64,000 nucleotides of DNA from an uncultured Clostridium sp. GTDB lineage: Bacteria; Bacillota; Clostridia; Lachnospirales; Lachnospiraceae. The translations under genes were made by a program, and so were the position numbers. The stretch covers positions 124,001-188,000 of the forward strand of contig CAKSBP010000002.1 of NCBI GenBank assembly GCA_934438135.1, read 5' to 3'. How positions within the stretch are numbered: position 1 is the first letter of the stretch; each line of letters begins with the position of its first letter. A model generated the notes under the pieces. That model searched no databases. It saw nothing but the letters and a program-made list of their open reading frames with translations, and had not been told where the DNA came from. Shown in pieces: positions 17,139 through 25,197 of the stretch.

Positions 17139-18605
17139 ATGCGAGTGACGAGTAAAATGATGACAACCAATATGTTGGCAAATATAAATAGAAATAAATT
17201 AAATGTATCGGATAAGGCAGATCAGTATTCTACACAGCAGAAAATCCAGAGACCTTCGCAGGATCCCGTTATAGCGGTGCGTTCTTTGAAATTCCGTACA
17301 ATGAGTACAGAAATCAGCCAATATGTGGATAAAAATATCCCAGACGCACTTTCCTGGATGGAACAGACAGAGTCGGCACTTGATAGTGTAAACAGTGTTT
17401 TGACGACCATGAAAGAATATTTTAATAAGGGAGCAAATGACACTCTTGAGGTATCAGATAGAGATGCACTGGTACAGACATTGACCCAGTATAAAGAGCA
17501 GATTTACCAGTGCCTGAATGCAGATAATGCCGGAAGATATCTTTTTACTGGATATCGTACGGATACTTCTTATTTATATGAAGTAGATGACAGCAGCCAG
17601 CAGTATGATATCAAAGAGAATGTATCTCCATCTTCTTTAAAAGCGTTTACTTATGTAACAGGTGGACCATCTTATGCAGCAGGAAGTACAGCAGCGAATT
17701 ATATACAGGCAGCCGCTGTAAAAAATACTGGCTATAAAATGACATTAAGTTATGGTGATTTAGATAATGTAAGTAAGATTTCTTATACGAATGGAACTAC
17801 TGAAACAGATCTTAAAATTGCCAATATTGATGCAGATGATCCAAATGCCTATGATATAAAAGCGTATAATGATAAACATGGAACCAATTATGATGCACTT
17901 GTTATTAAAGGAACCGGTGAAGTAATCTTAAGCACAGATTCCTATGAAAAACTATCAAAAGCAGATAAAATTAATACACAATATCAGAAAACAAGTTTCG
18001 ATAAGGGCGATGTAAGACCAGAACATCTTTTTGACTGTACAGCTGGAGGAAAAACATATACAGCACCAACTCAGCAGAATATTGAGTATGAAGTGAACTT
18101 CAGTCAGAAAATAACTGTGAATACTATGGGAAATCAGGTTATGGACGCATCTTTGATTAATCAGATTGATGATGTTATGAATCAGATTTCAAAGGTTCAG
18201 GAAGTTGAAAAGAAATTGGCAGATATAGAATCTATGATTAGTACCGGCAATTACACTGGAAGTGCAGATGATATGGCAGCATTAAAAGAGCAGGTTACCA
18301 ATGAACTGACACTTCAGAAAAGTGTTCTTCAGGAAAAGTTTGGAAATGGCTTAACAACCATTAAGAATGTTCAGGCATCTGTTACTAAAGCCAATGCAGA
18401 CTTAGGAAGCCGATATCAGAGACTGCAGCTTACTCAGGCTAGGCTGGAAGATCAGCAGACTAATGTATCTGAAATGATTACAAAAAATGATACCGTGGAT
18501 ATTGAGGATGCGGTTATTAATTACACATCAGCAATTACAGCATATAATGCATCTTTAAATGCTGCATCTAAGATAGTACAGAATAGTCTGTTGGATTTCT
18601 TATAG
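17139..18605 (+). CDS. flgL: Flagellar hook-associated protein 3, FlgL
   Basis: A 488-residue junction protein that connects FlgK to flagellin. The N-terminus is flagellin-like (RVTSKMMTTNMLANINRNKLNV, then QKIQRPSQDPVIAVRSLKFRT); NADNAGRYLFTGYRTDT is the FlgL signature; the C-terminal axial helix is typical (RLEDQQTNVSEMITKNDTVD, then ITAYNASLNAASKIVQNSLLDFL). It is much longer than the roughly 300 residues common in other bacteria, with an extra central domain of about 150 residues that would be surface exposed. It follows flgK-2 by 24 bases in the same operon. Confidence 0.9.
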   Translation: MRVTSKMMTTNMLANINRNKLNVSDKADQYSTQQKIQRPSQDPVIAVRSLKFRTMSTEISQYVDKNIPDALSWMEQTESALDSVNSVLTTMKEYFNKGANDTLEVSDRDALVQTLTQYKEQIYQCLNADNAGRYLFTGYRTDTSYLYEVDDSSQQYDIKENVSPSSLKAFTYVTGGPSYAAGSTAANYIQAAAVKNTGYKMTLSYGDLDNVSKISYTNGTTETDLKIANIDADDPNAYDIKAYNDKHGTNYDALVIKGTGEVILSTDSYEKLSKADKINTQYQKTSFDKGDVRPEHLFDCTAGGKTYTAPTQQNIEYEVNFSQKITVNTMGNQVMDASLINQIDDVMNQISKVQEVEKKLADIESMISTGNYTGSADDMAALKEQVTNELTLQKSVLQEKFGNGLTTIKNVQASVTKANADLGSRYQRLQLTQARLEDQQTNVSEMITKNDTVDIEDAVINYTSAITAYNASLNAASKIVQNSLLDFL

Positions 18606-18641
18606 AAAAAAGAATGTTACGTCTGCGAAGGGAGAAGTAGT

Positions 18642-19097
18642 ATGCTTATAGATACAAGATGTTTTGGAAAAGTGGATATAGCAGATGAGAAGATTGTTCA
18701 TTTTCCAGAAGGTTTACTTGGATTTGAAAATTTAAAAGATTATACCATTATATATGATATTACAAATGGTAAACGTGCGAAAATTGCATGGCTTCAGAGT
18801 GTGGAGGAACCAGAACTGGCTTTGCCGGTAATTAATCCGTTTGATGTAATGGAAGATTATAATCCAACTGTGGATGAAGAACTTTTGAAAGTTCTGGGTG
18901 ATGTCACCCCTGAAAATATAGTGGTTTTGTTAGTGGTTACTGTCCCTTCTGAAGTAGAAAAAACAACAGCAAATTTAAAAGCACCGATTATTATGAATTC
19001 CGATGAAAGACTTGGTGCACAGATTATTGTGGAAAATAAAGACTATGTAATTAAATATCCTATTATAAAAAAGACTAGGGGGGGAAGTGAATGCTAG
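18642..19097 (+). CDS. fliW: Flagellar assembly factor FliW
   Basis: A 151-residue cytoplasmic protein that binds flagellin and, when flagellin is scarce or exported, binds CsrA and prevents CsrA from blocking flagellin translation. Typical FliW features: opening LIDTRCFGKVDIADEKIVHFPEGLLGFENLKDY, then PELALPVINPF, and the C-terminal LKAPIIMNSDERLGAQIIVENKDY. Its last seven bases overlap csrA, so the antagonist pair is co-translated, as in Bacillus subtilis. Confidence 0.95.
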   Translation: MLIDTRCFGKVDIADEKIVHFPEGLLGFENLKDYTIIYDITNGKRAKIAWLQSVEEPELALPVINPFDVMEDYNPTVDEELLKVLGDVTPENIVVLLVVTVPSEVEKTTANLKAPIIMNSDERLGAQIIVENKDYVIKYPIIKKTRGGSEC

Positions 19098-19309
19098 CCC
19101 TATCTAGAAAAATCAACGAAACGATTGTAATAGGACAGGATGTTGAAATAACTGTGCTTGAAGTGAAAGGTGATCAGGTAAAGCTTGGTATTTCAGCACC
19201 AAAAACAGTCCCAATTTATAGAAAAGAGATTTATCTTCAGATAAAAGAAGAGAATAAGCAGTCTATGACAAACAGCATTAATGCAGATAAATTGAAAGAT
19301 TTTCTGTAG
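19091..19309 (+). CDS. csrA: Translational repressor CsrA
   Basis: A 72-residue dimeric RNA-binding protein that recognises GGA in hairpin loops and blocks ribosome access. The key RNA-contact residues Leu4, Arg6 and Arg44 are present (MLALSRKINETIVIG and PIYRKEIYLQI). The start sits in a G-rich ribosome site (GGGGGGAAG) inside the end of fliW. The likely targets are the two flagellin mRNAs about 4 kb downstream, whose leaders show GGA-loop hairpins. A terminator follows, ending the flgM-to-csrA operon. Confidence 0.96.
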   Translation: MLALSRKINETIVIGQDVEITVLEVKGDQVKLGISAPKTVPIYRKEIYLQIKEENKQSMTNSINADKLKDFL

Positions 19310-19317
19310 GTACAAAG

Positions 19318-19346
19318 AAGAGCCGGTATTGAACTGGTTCTTTTTT
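19318..19346 (+). terminator. Terminator after csrA
   Basis: AAGAGCCGGT pairs with the mirrored AACTGGTTCTT arm through G-T pairs, followed by six T. Confidence 0.8.
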
Positions 19347-19374
19347 GAGTTTGCGCGCCATGACGATTTAACGG

Positions 19375-19398
19375 AAGGATGACGGAGATGTCATCCTT
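19375..19398 (+). other. Perfect 9-bp hairpin with a GGA-containing six-base loop
   Basis: AAGGATGAC, loop GGAGAT, GTCATCCTT. It lies between the csrA terminator and the next sigma-28 promoter, outside any gene, and has no T tract. The loop has the GGA presentation that CsrA prefers. Confidence 0.5.
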
Positions 19399-19476
19399 TC
19401 CACCTGTTTCATTGTGAAAACAAAAATTAATTTCTTGATACATATTTTTTCGATTTAGAATTTCGTAAGTATTTGT

Positions 19477-19503
19477 TAACTTAATAAGATGGATAGCCGA
19501 TAA
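19477..19503 (+). promoter_or_regulatory. Sigma-28 promoter before flaG-fliD-fliS
   Basis: TAAC (19477-19480), 15 bases, GCCGATAA (19496-19503). Confidence 0.85.
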
Positions 19504-19544
19504 ATTAAATAGATTAATGGTTGTCTATGGTTTTGGGAGGTGCA

Positions 19545-19928
19545 ATGGTGATAGAAAATATTAATAACAACATAAAGACTACAGGCGCAAGTGATTCATC
19601 ATATAACATTCAGAAGACGGTTTCAGTCAGAGGCGTTCAGGAAGAAGAGGAGAAAATTTCCCTTGGTAATGAGTCATTACTGAATAACATCAATGGACGT
19701 GATATGGAGAAACAGGTTAGTGATGCAATTGACAAGGTAAATACAGATGAACGTTTCCGAAGAACAGGATGTGAATTTACCTACCATAAAGAGTCAAAAA
19801 GAATATCAATTACTTTATATGATAAAAAGACGAAAGAAGTTATTAAAGAGATTCCGCCTGAAGATACACTGAAGATGTTGGATAAGATGCATGAACTTGC
19901 AGGTTTAATTATGGATGAAAGAAAATAA
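19545..19928 (+). CDS. flaG: FlaG family flagellar protein
   Basis: A 127-residue protein. The FlaG domain is recognisable in the C-terminal half (RFRRTGCEFTYHKESKRISITLYDKKTKEVIKEIPPEDTLKMLDKMHELAGLIMDE); the N-terminal half is polar and probably disordered. FlaG influences filament length and usually sits next to fliD, as here (14 bases). The start is at ATG 19545 or the adjoining GTG 19548, both just after GGGAGG; the longer reading from 19521 lacks a ribosome site. Confidence 0.9.
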   Translation: MVIENINNNIKTTGASDSSYNIQKTVSVRGVQEEEEKISLGNESLLNNINGRDMEKQVSDAIDKVNTDERFRRTGCEFTYHKESKRISITLYDKKTKEVIKEIPPEDTLKMLDKMHELAGLIMDERK

Positions 19929-19942
19929 GGGAGGTTGGTTCT

Positions 19943-22018
19943 ATGGCAATTCGTATGACTGGTATGATTTCTGGTTTGGATACAGATTCGATTATTCAGA
20001 GTCTTGTAGACGCACAGAAAACCAAGAATAAGAAGACTACAGATAAGAAGACGAAATTAGAGTGGAAGCAGGAAAAATGGAAGGCATTAAATCAGAAGCT
20101 GCTTGATTTGACATATAAGCAGATTGATAACATGAAGATGCAGAAAAATTATATGACAAAGAAGGTAACTGCATCCGATGAGACAAAAGTTTCTGCAAAA
20201 GCAGATATTAATACACCAGAGGGTTCCCACCAGATTACAGTAAGCCAGCTGGCAAGTTCTCAGTATGTAACCAGTGGACAGATTACTACAGATGGATTTG
20301 GAACAGGAACAAAATTAACAGATATTGGTTTTACAGCAGGACAGTCTGTTATTAATATTACAAATGGAAGCAAGAGTGTTCAGCTGGATGTTTCCGATAA
20401 AACTACAGTAAAGGATTTTATTTCATCCTGTAGTAGTGCTGGATTGAATGCCAGCTATGATGCTGCCCAGAAGAGGTTTTTTATCAGTTCCAAGGAAAGT
20501 GGAAAGGATAATGCTTTTACGATTACAAGCGGAAGTTATACCAGTGAAGGTGTAGCCGCTAAAGATGCAATTACCGGTCTGATAAACATGGATGCATCTG
20601 GAAATACCGCTGCTGTATCTGCAGCATTACTTGCATTGGGAAAAGGTGGAGATACAAGCAAAACAGAAGAAGCATTAAAGGATTTGGCTGTTTCAAAAGT
20701 GGATGCAGAGGCCACCAATAAGGCAAACAATTTTTATTTCCAGGTTGCGAAAAAGGATATAACACTTGATGCTGAGACAATTCAGAAAATTGAAGAAGAT
20801 AATGCTGGTATTGAAGATGAGGCAGAACGAAATGCAGCGATACAGGCTCAGAAAGAAGAAAAGATTTATGAACTTACTTCTAAAAAGCTTGCAACAGAAG
20901 AATATCAGACAAAGATAAAAGATGCACTTGCTAATGGAATAGACGAAGCTATGGTAGAAAGTGAACTAGGTGCAGATGCTGCACTTTACGCAGATGCTTA
21001 TACATTTGAAGATAAGACAACTAGAACAGTTCAGGCACAAAGTGCTATGGAAGCTGCCGTTTCCAATTATAAAGCACTTGGTTCCACGAGTACTACACCT
21101 GCTGGTTCTGCTGACAGTGCACTGAAAAACCTTGGACTTGGTGAAATTACTAATACATCAAGTGATTTATCTGCCAGTGCTACTGGAAGTTTTACTCTTG
21201 TAGCTGCAAAGAATAGTATTATCAAATACAATGGAGTTGAGATGGAAAACTCAAGCAACTCTATTTCTGTAAATGGTTTATCAGTAGAACTAAAGGGTGT
21301 AACAGACAGCCCAATTACTATTAATGTATCTCAGGATACAGATTCCACATATAATATGATTAAAGATTTCGTGAATACTTATAATAGTATATTAAAAGAA
21401 ATGAATGATTTATATTATGCGGATTCTGCAAAGGGATATGCACCACTGTCTGATGATGAAAAAGAAGCTATGACCGATGATGAAGTGGAAAAATGGGAAA
21501 CGAAAATTAAGGATTCCATTTTACGCCGTGATGATACAATCGGCGGTATTATAAATGCAATGAAAAATGCATTGCAGACATCTATTACAGTAGATGGGAA
21601 AAAATATTCCTTATCCAGTTTTGGCGTAGGAACTTCTTCTGATTATACAGAGAAAGGTCTTCTTCACATTGACGGGGATGATGATGATACTGCAGTAAAA
21701 GGAAAAACGAACAAATTAAAAAATGCATTAGTAAGTGATCCTGATTTAGTAATGCAGGTATTTACGGGTGTGGCAAAAGAACTGGCAAGCACCATGTCTG
21801 ATAAAATGAAAAAGACAACTTTGAGCAGTGCACAGAAATTTTATAATGATAAAGACATTCAGAATCAGATAGATAAACTAACAAAGCAGATTAGCAAAGA
21901 ATCCAGTGCATTAACTGATTTGGAAGATAAATATTATGATCAGTTTGGTGCAATGGAGACAGCGTTAGCAAAGCTTCAGTCTTCTCAAAATGCACTTTCT
22001 GGATTATTAGGAAAATAA
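19943..22018 (+). CDS. fliD: Flagellar filament cap protein FliD
   Basis: A 691-residue protein that forms the pentameric or hexameric cap under which flagellin polymerises. The N-terminus is typical (RMTGMISGLDTDSIIQSLVDAQ) and the core has SQLASSQYVTSG; the C-terminal D0-D1 part has SILRRDDTIGGIINAMKNAL, FGVGTSSDYTEKGLLHIDGD and a closing coiled coil. An alanine- and glutamate-rich insertion of about 150 residues (roughly 230-390, for example YELTSKKLATEEYQTKIKD) makes it longer than the ~450-500 usual in model species and would be exposed at the filament tip. Confidence 0.92.
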   Translation: MAIRMTGMISGLDTDSIIQSLVDAQKTKNKKTTDKKTKLEWKQEKWKALNQKLLDLTYKQIDNMKMQKNYMTKKVTASDETKVSAKADINTPEGSHQITVSQLASSQYVTSGQITTDGFGTGTKLTDIGFTAGQSVINITNGSKSVQLDVSDKTTVKDFISSCSSAGLNASYDAAQKRFFISSKESGKDNAFTITSGSYTSEGVAAKDAITGLINMDASGNTAAVSAALLALGKGGDTSKTEEALKDLAVSKVDAEATNKANNFYFQVAKKDITLDAETIQKIEEDNAGIEDEAERNAAIQAQKEEKIYELTSKKLATEEYQTKIKDALANGIDEAMVESELGADAALYADAYTFEDKTTRTVQAQSAMEAAVSNYKALGSTSTTPAGSADSALKNLGLGEITNTSSDLSASATGSFTLVAAKNSIIKYNGVEMENSSNSISVNGLSVELKGVTDSPITINVSQDTDSTYNMIKDFVNTYNSILKEMNDLYYADSAKGYAPLSDDEKEAMTDDEVEKWETKIKDSILRRDDTIGGIINAMKNALQTSITVDGKKYSLSSFGVGTSSDYTEKGLLHIDGDDDDTAVKGKTNKLKNALVSDPDLVMQVFTGVAKELASTMSDKMKKTTLSSAQKFYNDKDIQNQIDKLTKQISKESSALTDLEDKYYDQFGAMETALAKLQSSQNALSGLLGK

Positions 22019-22089
22019 TAAGTGTGTATAAGAGCAACTGCGAATTGAAAAAATAGAAGAGTAAGATAGATATACATGGAGGAACGAAT

Positions 22090-22464
22090 ATGGGATTTAA
22101 TGCGGCGGCAGCTTATCAGAATAGCAAAATTATGACAGCAACAGGAGCAGACTTAACATTAATGCTGTATGATGGAGCAATTAAATTTTGTAATCTTGCT
22201 TTAAATGCAATGGAGAAAAATGATATTCAGGGAACAAATGCAAACATTCAGAAGGCAGAAAAGATTATTAATGAACTACAGGTAACTCTGGATTACAAGT
22301 ATTCGGTTGCAGAAGATTTTAATAATGTGTACAAATATATTAGAGGAAAATTATTTCAGGCTAATATTAAAAAGGATCCGGAAATGCTGAATCTTGCATT
22401 GGACGAAATTCGTGACATGAGAAATATCTGGAAGAACGTTATGGCACACAATAAATCAAAATAA
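22090..22464 (+). CDS. fliS: Flagellin chaperone FliS
   Basis: A 124-residue four-helix protein that binds the flagellin C-terminus and prevents premature polymerisation. Characteristic segments: AAYQNSKIMTATGADLTLMLYDGAIKFCNLA, then NIQKAEKIINELQVTLD, and a C-terminal helix ending RNIWKNVMAHNK. Ribosome site GGAGGAA 5 bases before ATG. It follows fliD by 71 bases, presumably in the same transcript. Confidence 0.93.
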   Translation: MGFNAAAAYQNSKIMTATGADLTLMLYDGAIKFCNLALNAMEKNDIQGTNANIQKAEKIINELQVTLDYKYSVAEDFNNVYKYIRGKLFQANIKKDPEMLNLALDEIRDMRNIWKNVMAHNKSK

Positions 22465-22485
22465 ACTTCGGAAAGGAAGCACAAT

Positions 22486-22965
22486 TTGAGCAGTTTAGTT
22501 TATATAAATATTCTTGCAGATTCTCTGCAGAGAAAGAAAAGTGCATTAGAAAATATTCTGGAATTAACCAAAGAACAGCAGTCTCTCTTAAAGGGAGACT
22601 GCTTTCATGATGAAGAGTTTAAATCTATTATAGAAAAAAAAGAACGATTTATCCGGCAGTTGACAGAATTGGATGCTGGTTTTGAGACAATTTATCAAAA
22701 AGTTAAGAATGAACTGGAAGCAGATAGGACTAAGTATAAAGATGACATTGTAAAAATGCAGCATCTAATTATAGAAATTACAGACTTGAGTGTTGAAGTA
22801 CAGGCACTGGAAAAACAGAATAAAATCCAATTGGAGATTATGATTGCCAATAGGAAAGATAAGCTTCGTTCCAGTAAAATGAGTAATCAGGGAGTGTCCA
22901 GTTATTATCGTAATATGGCTAATACATTTCAAACACAGTCACATTATGTGGATAGAAAAAAATAA
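22486..22965 (+). CDS. FliT/FlgN-like flagellar chaperone, small helical protein
   Basis: A 159-residue helical, charged protein with a TTG start after AAAGGAAG. A Leu/Lys/Glu coiled-coil pattern runs through the protein (LQRKKSALENILELTKEQQSLL, IIEKKERFIRQLTELDAGFETIYQKV, LSVEVQALEKQNKIQLEIMIA), followed by a polar tail. Position after fliS and general FlgN/FliT-like make-up suggest an export chaperone, perhaps for FliD, but sequence alone does not prove a family. It is the last gene before the first flagellin promoter. Confidence 0.6.
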   Translation: MSSLVYINILADSLQRKKSALENILELTKEQQSLLKGDCFHDEEFKSIIEKKERFIRQLTELDAGFETIYQKVKNELEADRTKYKDDIVKMQHLIIEITDLSVEVQALEKQNKIQLEIMIANRKDKLRSSKMSNQGVSSYYRNMANTFQTQSHYVDRKK

Positions 22966-22990
22966 TTGTCGAAAAATATCAAATTAAGTA

Positions 22991-23017
22991 TAAAGTCTCC
23001 TGAAAGCATGTCGATAT
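22991..23017 (+). promoter_or_regulatory. Sigma-28 promoter of flagellin 1
   Basis: TAAA (22991-22994), 15 bases, GTCGATAT (23010-23017), about 100 bases upstream of the flagellin start. Confidence 0.88.
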
Positions 23018-23079
23018 ATATTATGAATGTGAGTGATTAATCCACCTATGTTAGGAAACTCACATGAACATTATAAGCA

Positions 23080-23097
23080 GGCAGCATGGATGCTGCC
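23080..23097 (+). promoter_or_regulatory. Candidate CsrA site in flagellin 1 leader
   Basis: GGCAGCATGGATGCTGCC folds on itself; read with a six-base loop AUGGAU it presents GGA at the loop centre on a perfect six-base-pair stem, matching known CsrA sites. It ends 24 bases before the start codon, counting from the core shared with flagellin 2. A second GGA lies within the ribosome site AAGGAG at 23108. Confidence 0.7.
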
Positions 23098-23120
23098 CTA
23101 GACATTTAAGGAGAAAAAAT

Positions 23121-23942
23121 ATGAGAATTCAGCACAATATGACAGCAGCAAATGCGAACAGACAGTTAGGCGTAACAACATCAAACTTAAGCAAATCCAC
23201 AGAAAAATTATCTTCTGGTTATTCTATTAACCGTGCAGCAGATAATGCAGCAGGATTAAAGATTTCTGAAAAAATGCGTGGACAGATTAGAGGTTTAAGT
23301 CAGGCTTCTACTAATGCTCAGGATGGTATTTCTTTAGTACAGACAGCAGAAGGTGCTTTAAATGAAACAACTGCTATTCTTCAGAGAATGAGAGAATTAT
23401 CTGTACAGGCTGCCAACGATACAAATGTATCTGCAGACCGTGCTTCTATCAGCGAAGAAATGGCTGAATTAGAAAAAGAAATCACACGTATCGCTGAACA
23501 AACAGAATTTAATACAATGAAACTGTTAAGCGGCGGATTAAAAGGTGGAATAAAATTACAGGTTGGTGCTAACGAAGGCCAGAACATCAAATTCAGTATT
23601 GCTGACATGAGCGCAAAAGCATTAGGACTATCTGGAATCAGTGGAAAAATTGGAAGCCACGATGAAGCTACAGGTACAATTACAAAAATCCAGGATGCTT
23701 TAGAAAAAGTAACTGCTCAGAGATCAAAACTTGGTGCTACTCAGAACAGATTAGAACACACAATTTCTAATGCTGATAACACAGCAGAAAACTTAACAAC
23801 AGCAGAATCCCGTATCCGTGACGTTGATATGGCAGCAGAAATGGTTAAGTATTCTAAAGATGGTATTCTTCAGCAGGCTGCACAGTCTATGCTTGCACAG
23901 GCTAACCAGTCTACACAGGGCGTATTATCTATCTTAGGATAA
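23121..23942 (+). CDS. Flagellin 1 (core-type, 273 residues)
   Basis: Filament subunit exported through the flagellar apparatus. Both axial domains are complete: MRIQHNMTAANANRQLGVTT at the N-terminus and QAAQSMLAQANQSTQGVLSILG at the C-terminus. There is almost no D2-D3 region; the middle is only about 80 residues (KIGSHDEATGTITKIQDALE links straight to the C-terminal half). LQRMRELSVQAAND matches the conserved D1 segment that TLR5 recognises. The start at MRIQHN follows AAGGAG; an in-frame ATG 57 bases upstream lies before the hairpin and has no ribosome site. It is monocistronic, with a sigma-28 promoter and a terminator. Ser/Thr residues in the middle are candidate glycosylation points. 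Confidence 0.95.
   Translation: MRIQHNMTAANANRQLGVTTSNLSKSTEKLSSGYSINRAADNAAGLKISEKMRGQIRGLSQASTNAQDGISLVQTAEGALNETTAILQRMRELSVQAANDTNVSADRASISEEMAELEKEITRIAEQTEFNTMKLLSGGLKGGIKLQVGANEGQNIKFSIADMSAKALGLSGISGKIGSHDEATGTITKIQDALEKVTAQRSKLGATQNRLEHTISNADNTAENLTTAESRIRDVDMAAEMVKYSKDGILQQAAQSMLAQANQSTQGVLSILG
23300..23371 (+). repeat. 72-bp block identical in both flagellin genes
   Basis: This block is repeated base for base at 24411-24482, including synonymous positions, although neighbouring parts of the two genes differ. A second near-identical run covers the last ~50 bases of both genes. This suggests gene conversion. Confidence 0.75.
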
Positions 23943-23974
23943 GCATTTCAAAATCGAATAAACACCAGAAAAAG

Positions 23975-24020
23975 AAAATCCTGATTCTGGAAACATTTCT
24001 GTTTCCAGACAGGATTTTTT
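23975..24020 (+). terminator. Terminator of flagellin 1
   Basis: AAAATCCTG with CAGGATTTT enclosing a second stem CTGGAAAC with GTTTCCAG, then a T tract. Confidence 0.9.
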
Positions 24021-24084
24021 ATAGTTTTTCTATAATAGAATAAAAAATGCTGGAAAAAAATATGAAAAAAGTTTGGAAAAGCTA

Positions 24085-24111
24085 TTAAGTATTTTGATAC
24101 TAAGACGATAT
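24085..24111 (+). promoter_or_regulatory. Sigma-28 promoter of flagellin 2
   Basis: TTAA (24085-24088), 15 bases, GACGATAT (24104-24111). Weaker -35 and -10 than for flagellin 1. The bases just after it (TGAATGTGAG) match those after the flagellin 1 promoter. Confidence 0.75.
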
Positions 24112-24189
24112 ATATAGTGAATGTGAGGGAATGATACTTGTTACATAATAAGTTATTATTAACGCACATAGTAGTTGAAAAATAATAAC

Positions 24190-24209
24190 AAGCAGCATGG
24201 ATGCTGCTT
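24190..24209 (+). promoter_or_regulatory. Candidate CsrA site in flagellin 2 leader
   Basis: AAGCAGCATGGATGCTGCTT is a perfect palindromic hairpin with GGA in the loop, the same core as in flagellin 1 and at the same distance (24 bases from the shared core to the start codon). The ribosome site AAGGAGGA adds two more GGA. Confidence 0.7.
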
Positions 24210-24231
24210 CAAATTCAAGGAGGAATGTATT

Positions 24232-25053
24232 ATGAGAATTCAGCACAATATGACAGCCGCTAATGCTAACAGACAGTTAGGTATTACAAACGGCAACATC
24301 GCCAAATCAACAGAAAAATTATCATCTGGTTATAAAATTAACCGTGCAGCTGACAATGCAGCAGGATTAAAGATTTCCGAAAAAATGCGTGGACAGATTA
24401 GAGGTTTAAATCAGGCTTCTACTAATGCTCAGGATGGTATTTCTTTAGTACAGACAGCAGAAGGTGCTTTAAATGAAACAACATCTATTCTTCAGAGAAT
24501 GAGAGAGTTAGCTGTACAGGCTGCCAACGATACTAACGTATCTGCAGACCGTATTTCTATCAAAGAAGAACTTTCTCAGTTAAAAGATGAAATCACACGT
24601 ATCGGAAATCAGACAGAATTCAACACAATGAAATTATTAAGTGGTGGATTAAAGAAAGGCTTAAACTTACAGGTTGGTGCTAACCAGGGCCAGAACATTA
24701 AGTTTAGCATTGGTGATATGCGTGCATCTGCTTTAGGTGTTAAATCTATTGCAAACCAGGTATCCAGCTATGGTAAAGCAACTAAAGCTATCACAACAAT
24801 TCAGACAGCATTAGAGAAAGTAACAGCTCAGAGATCTAAGATGGGTGCTATCCAGAACAGATTAGAGCATACAATCGCAAATGCAGATAATACATCTGAA
24901 AACTTATCCACAGCAGAATCTCGTATCCGTGATGTTGATATGGCTTCAGAGATGGTTACATATTCTAAAGACAGCATTCTTCAGCAGGCTGCACAGTCTA
25001 TGCTTGCACAGGCTAACCAGTCTACACAGGGTGTATTGTCCTTATTACAGTAA
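24232..25053 (+). CDS. Flagellin 2 (core-type, 273 residues)
   Basis: Second filament subunit, exactly the same length as flagellin 1 and highly similar at both ends (MRIQHNMTAANANRQLGITN; QAAQSMLAQANQSTQGVLSLLQ). The middle differs (NLQVGANQGQNIKFSIGDMR, then SYGKATKAITTIQTALE). It lacks D2-D3 domains and keeps the D1 TLR5 segment LQRMRELAVQAAND. The start is set by AAGGAGGA 10 bases before ATG. It has its own sigma-28 promoter and terminator, so the two flagellins can be expressed in different ratios. Confidence 0.95.
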   Translation: MRIQHNMTAANANRQLGITNGNIAKSTEKLSSGYKINRAADNAAGLKISEKMRGQIRGLNQASTNAQDGISLVQTAEGALNETTSILQRMRELAVQAANDTNVSADRISIKEELSQLKDEITRIGNQTEFNTMKLLSGGLKKGLNLQVGANQGQNIKFSIGDMRASALGVKSIANQVSSYGKATKAITTIQTALEKVTAQRSKMGAIQNRLEHTIANADNTSENLSTAESRIRDVDMASEMVTYSKDSILQQAAQSMLAQANQSTQGVLSLLQ

Positions 25054-25072
25054 TCGTTTCGTTTATCTTTTT

Positions 25073-25108
25073 AAAAATAGGGCTGACGTATGTCAGCCCT
25101 ATTTTTTA
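25073..25108 (+). terminator. Terminator of flagellin 2
   Basis: AAATAGGGCTGAC-GTAT-GTCAGCCCTATTT followed by T; a perfect 13-bp stem. Confidence 0.95.
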
Positions 25109-25136
25109 CTATTGATATATTGTAAATTCATTGATA

Positions 25137-25165
25137 TTGTAAAGAATAGAGTTTTTATATATAAT
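25137..25165 (+). promoter_or_regulatory. Sigma-A promoter of the glycan operon
   Basis: TTGTAA, 17-base spacer, TATAAT, 33 bases before the first gene. No sigma-28 signal is seen here, unlike the genes on either side. Confidence 0.65.
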
Positions 25166-25197
25166 AGAATTATTAAGGTATGATAGGAGAGGAATAA

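Noticed and set aside
23064..23120. 19-codon N-terminal extension of flagellin 1 (and the parallel one at 24175-24231 for flagellin 2)
   Set aside because: Both upstream ATGs are in frame, but they precede the conserved hairpin, lack ribosome sites, and flagellins begin at MRIQHN. The shared QHGCC reading is just the hairpin translated.
23948..24169. 73-codon minus-strand frame between the flagellins
   Set aside because: It overlaps the flagellin 1 terminator and the flagellin 2 promoter; composition is that of AT-rich non-coding DNA.
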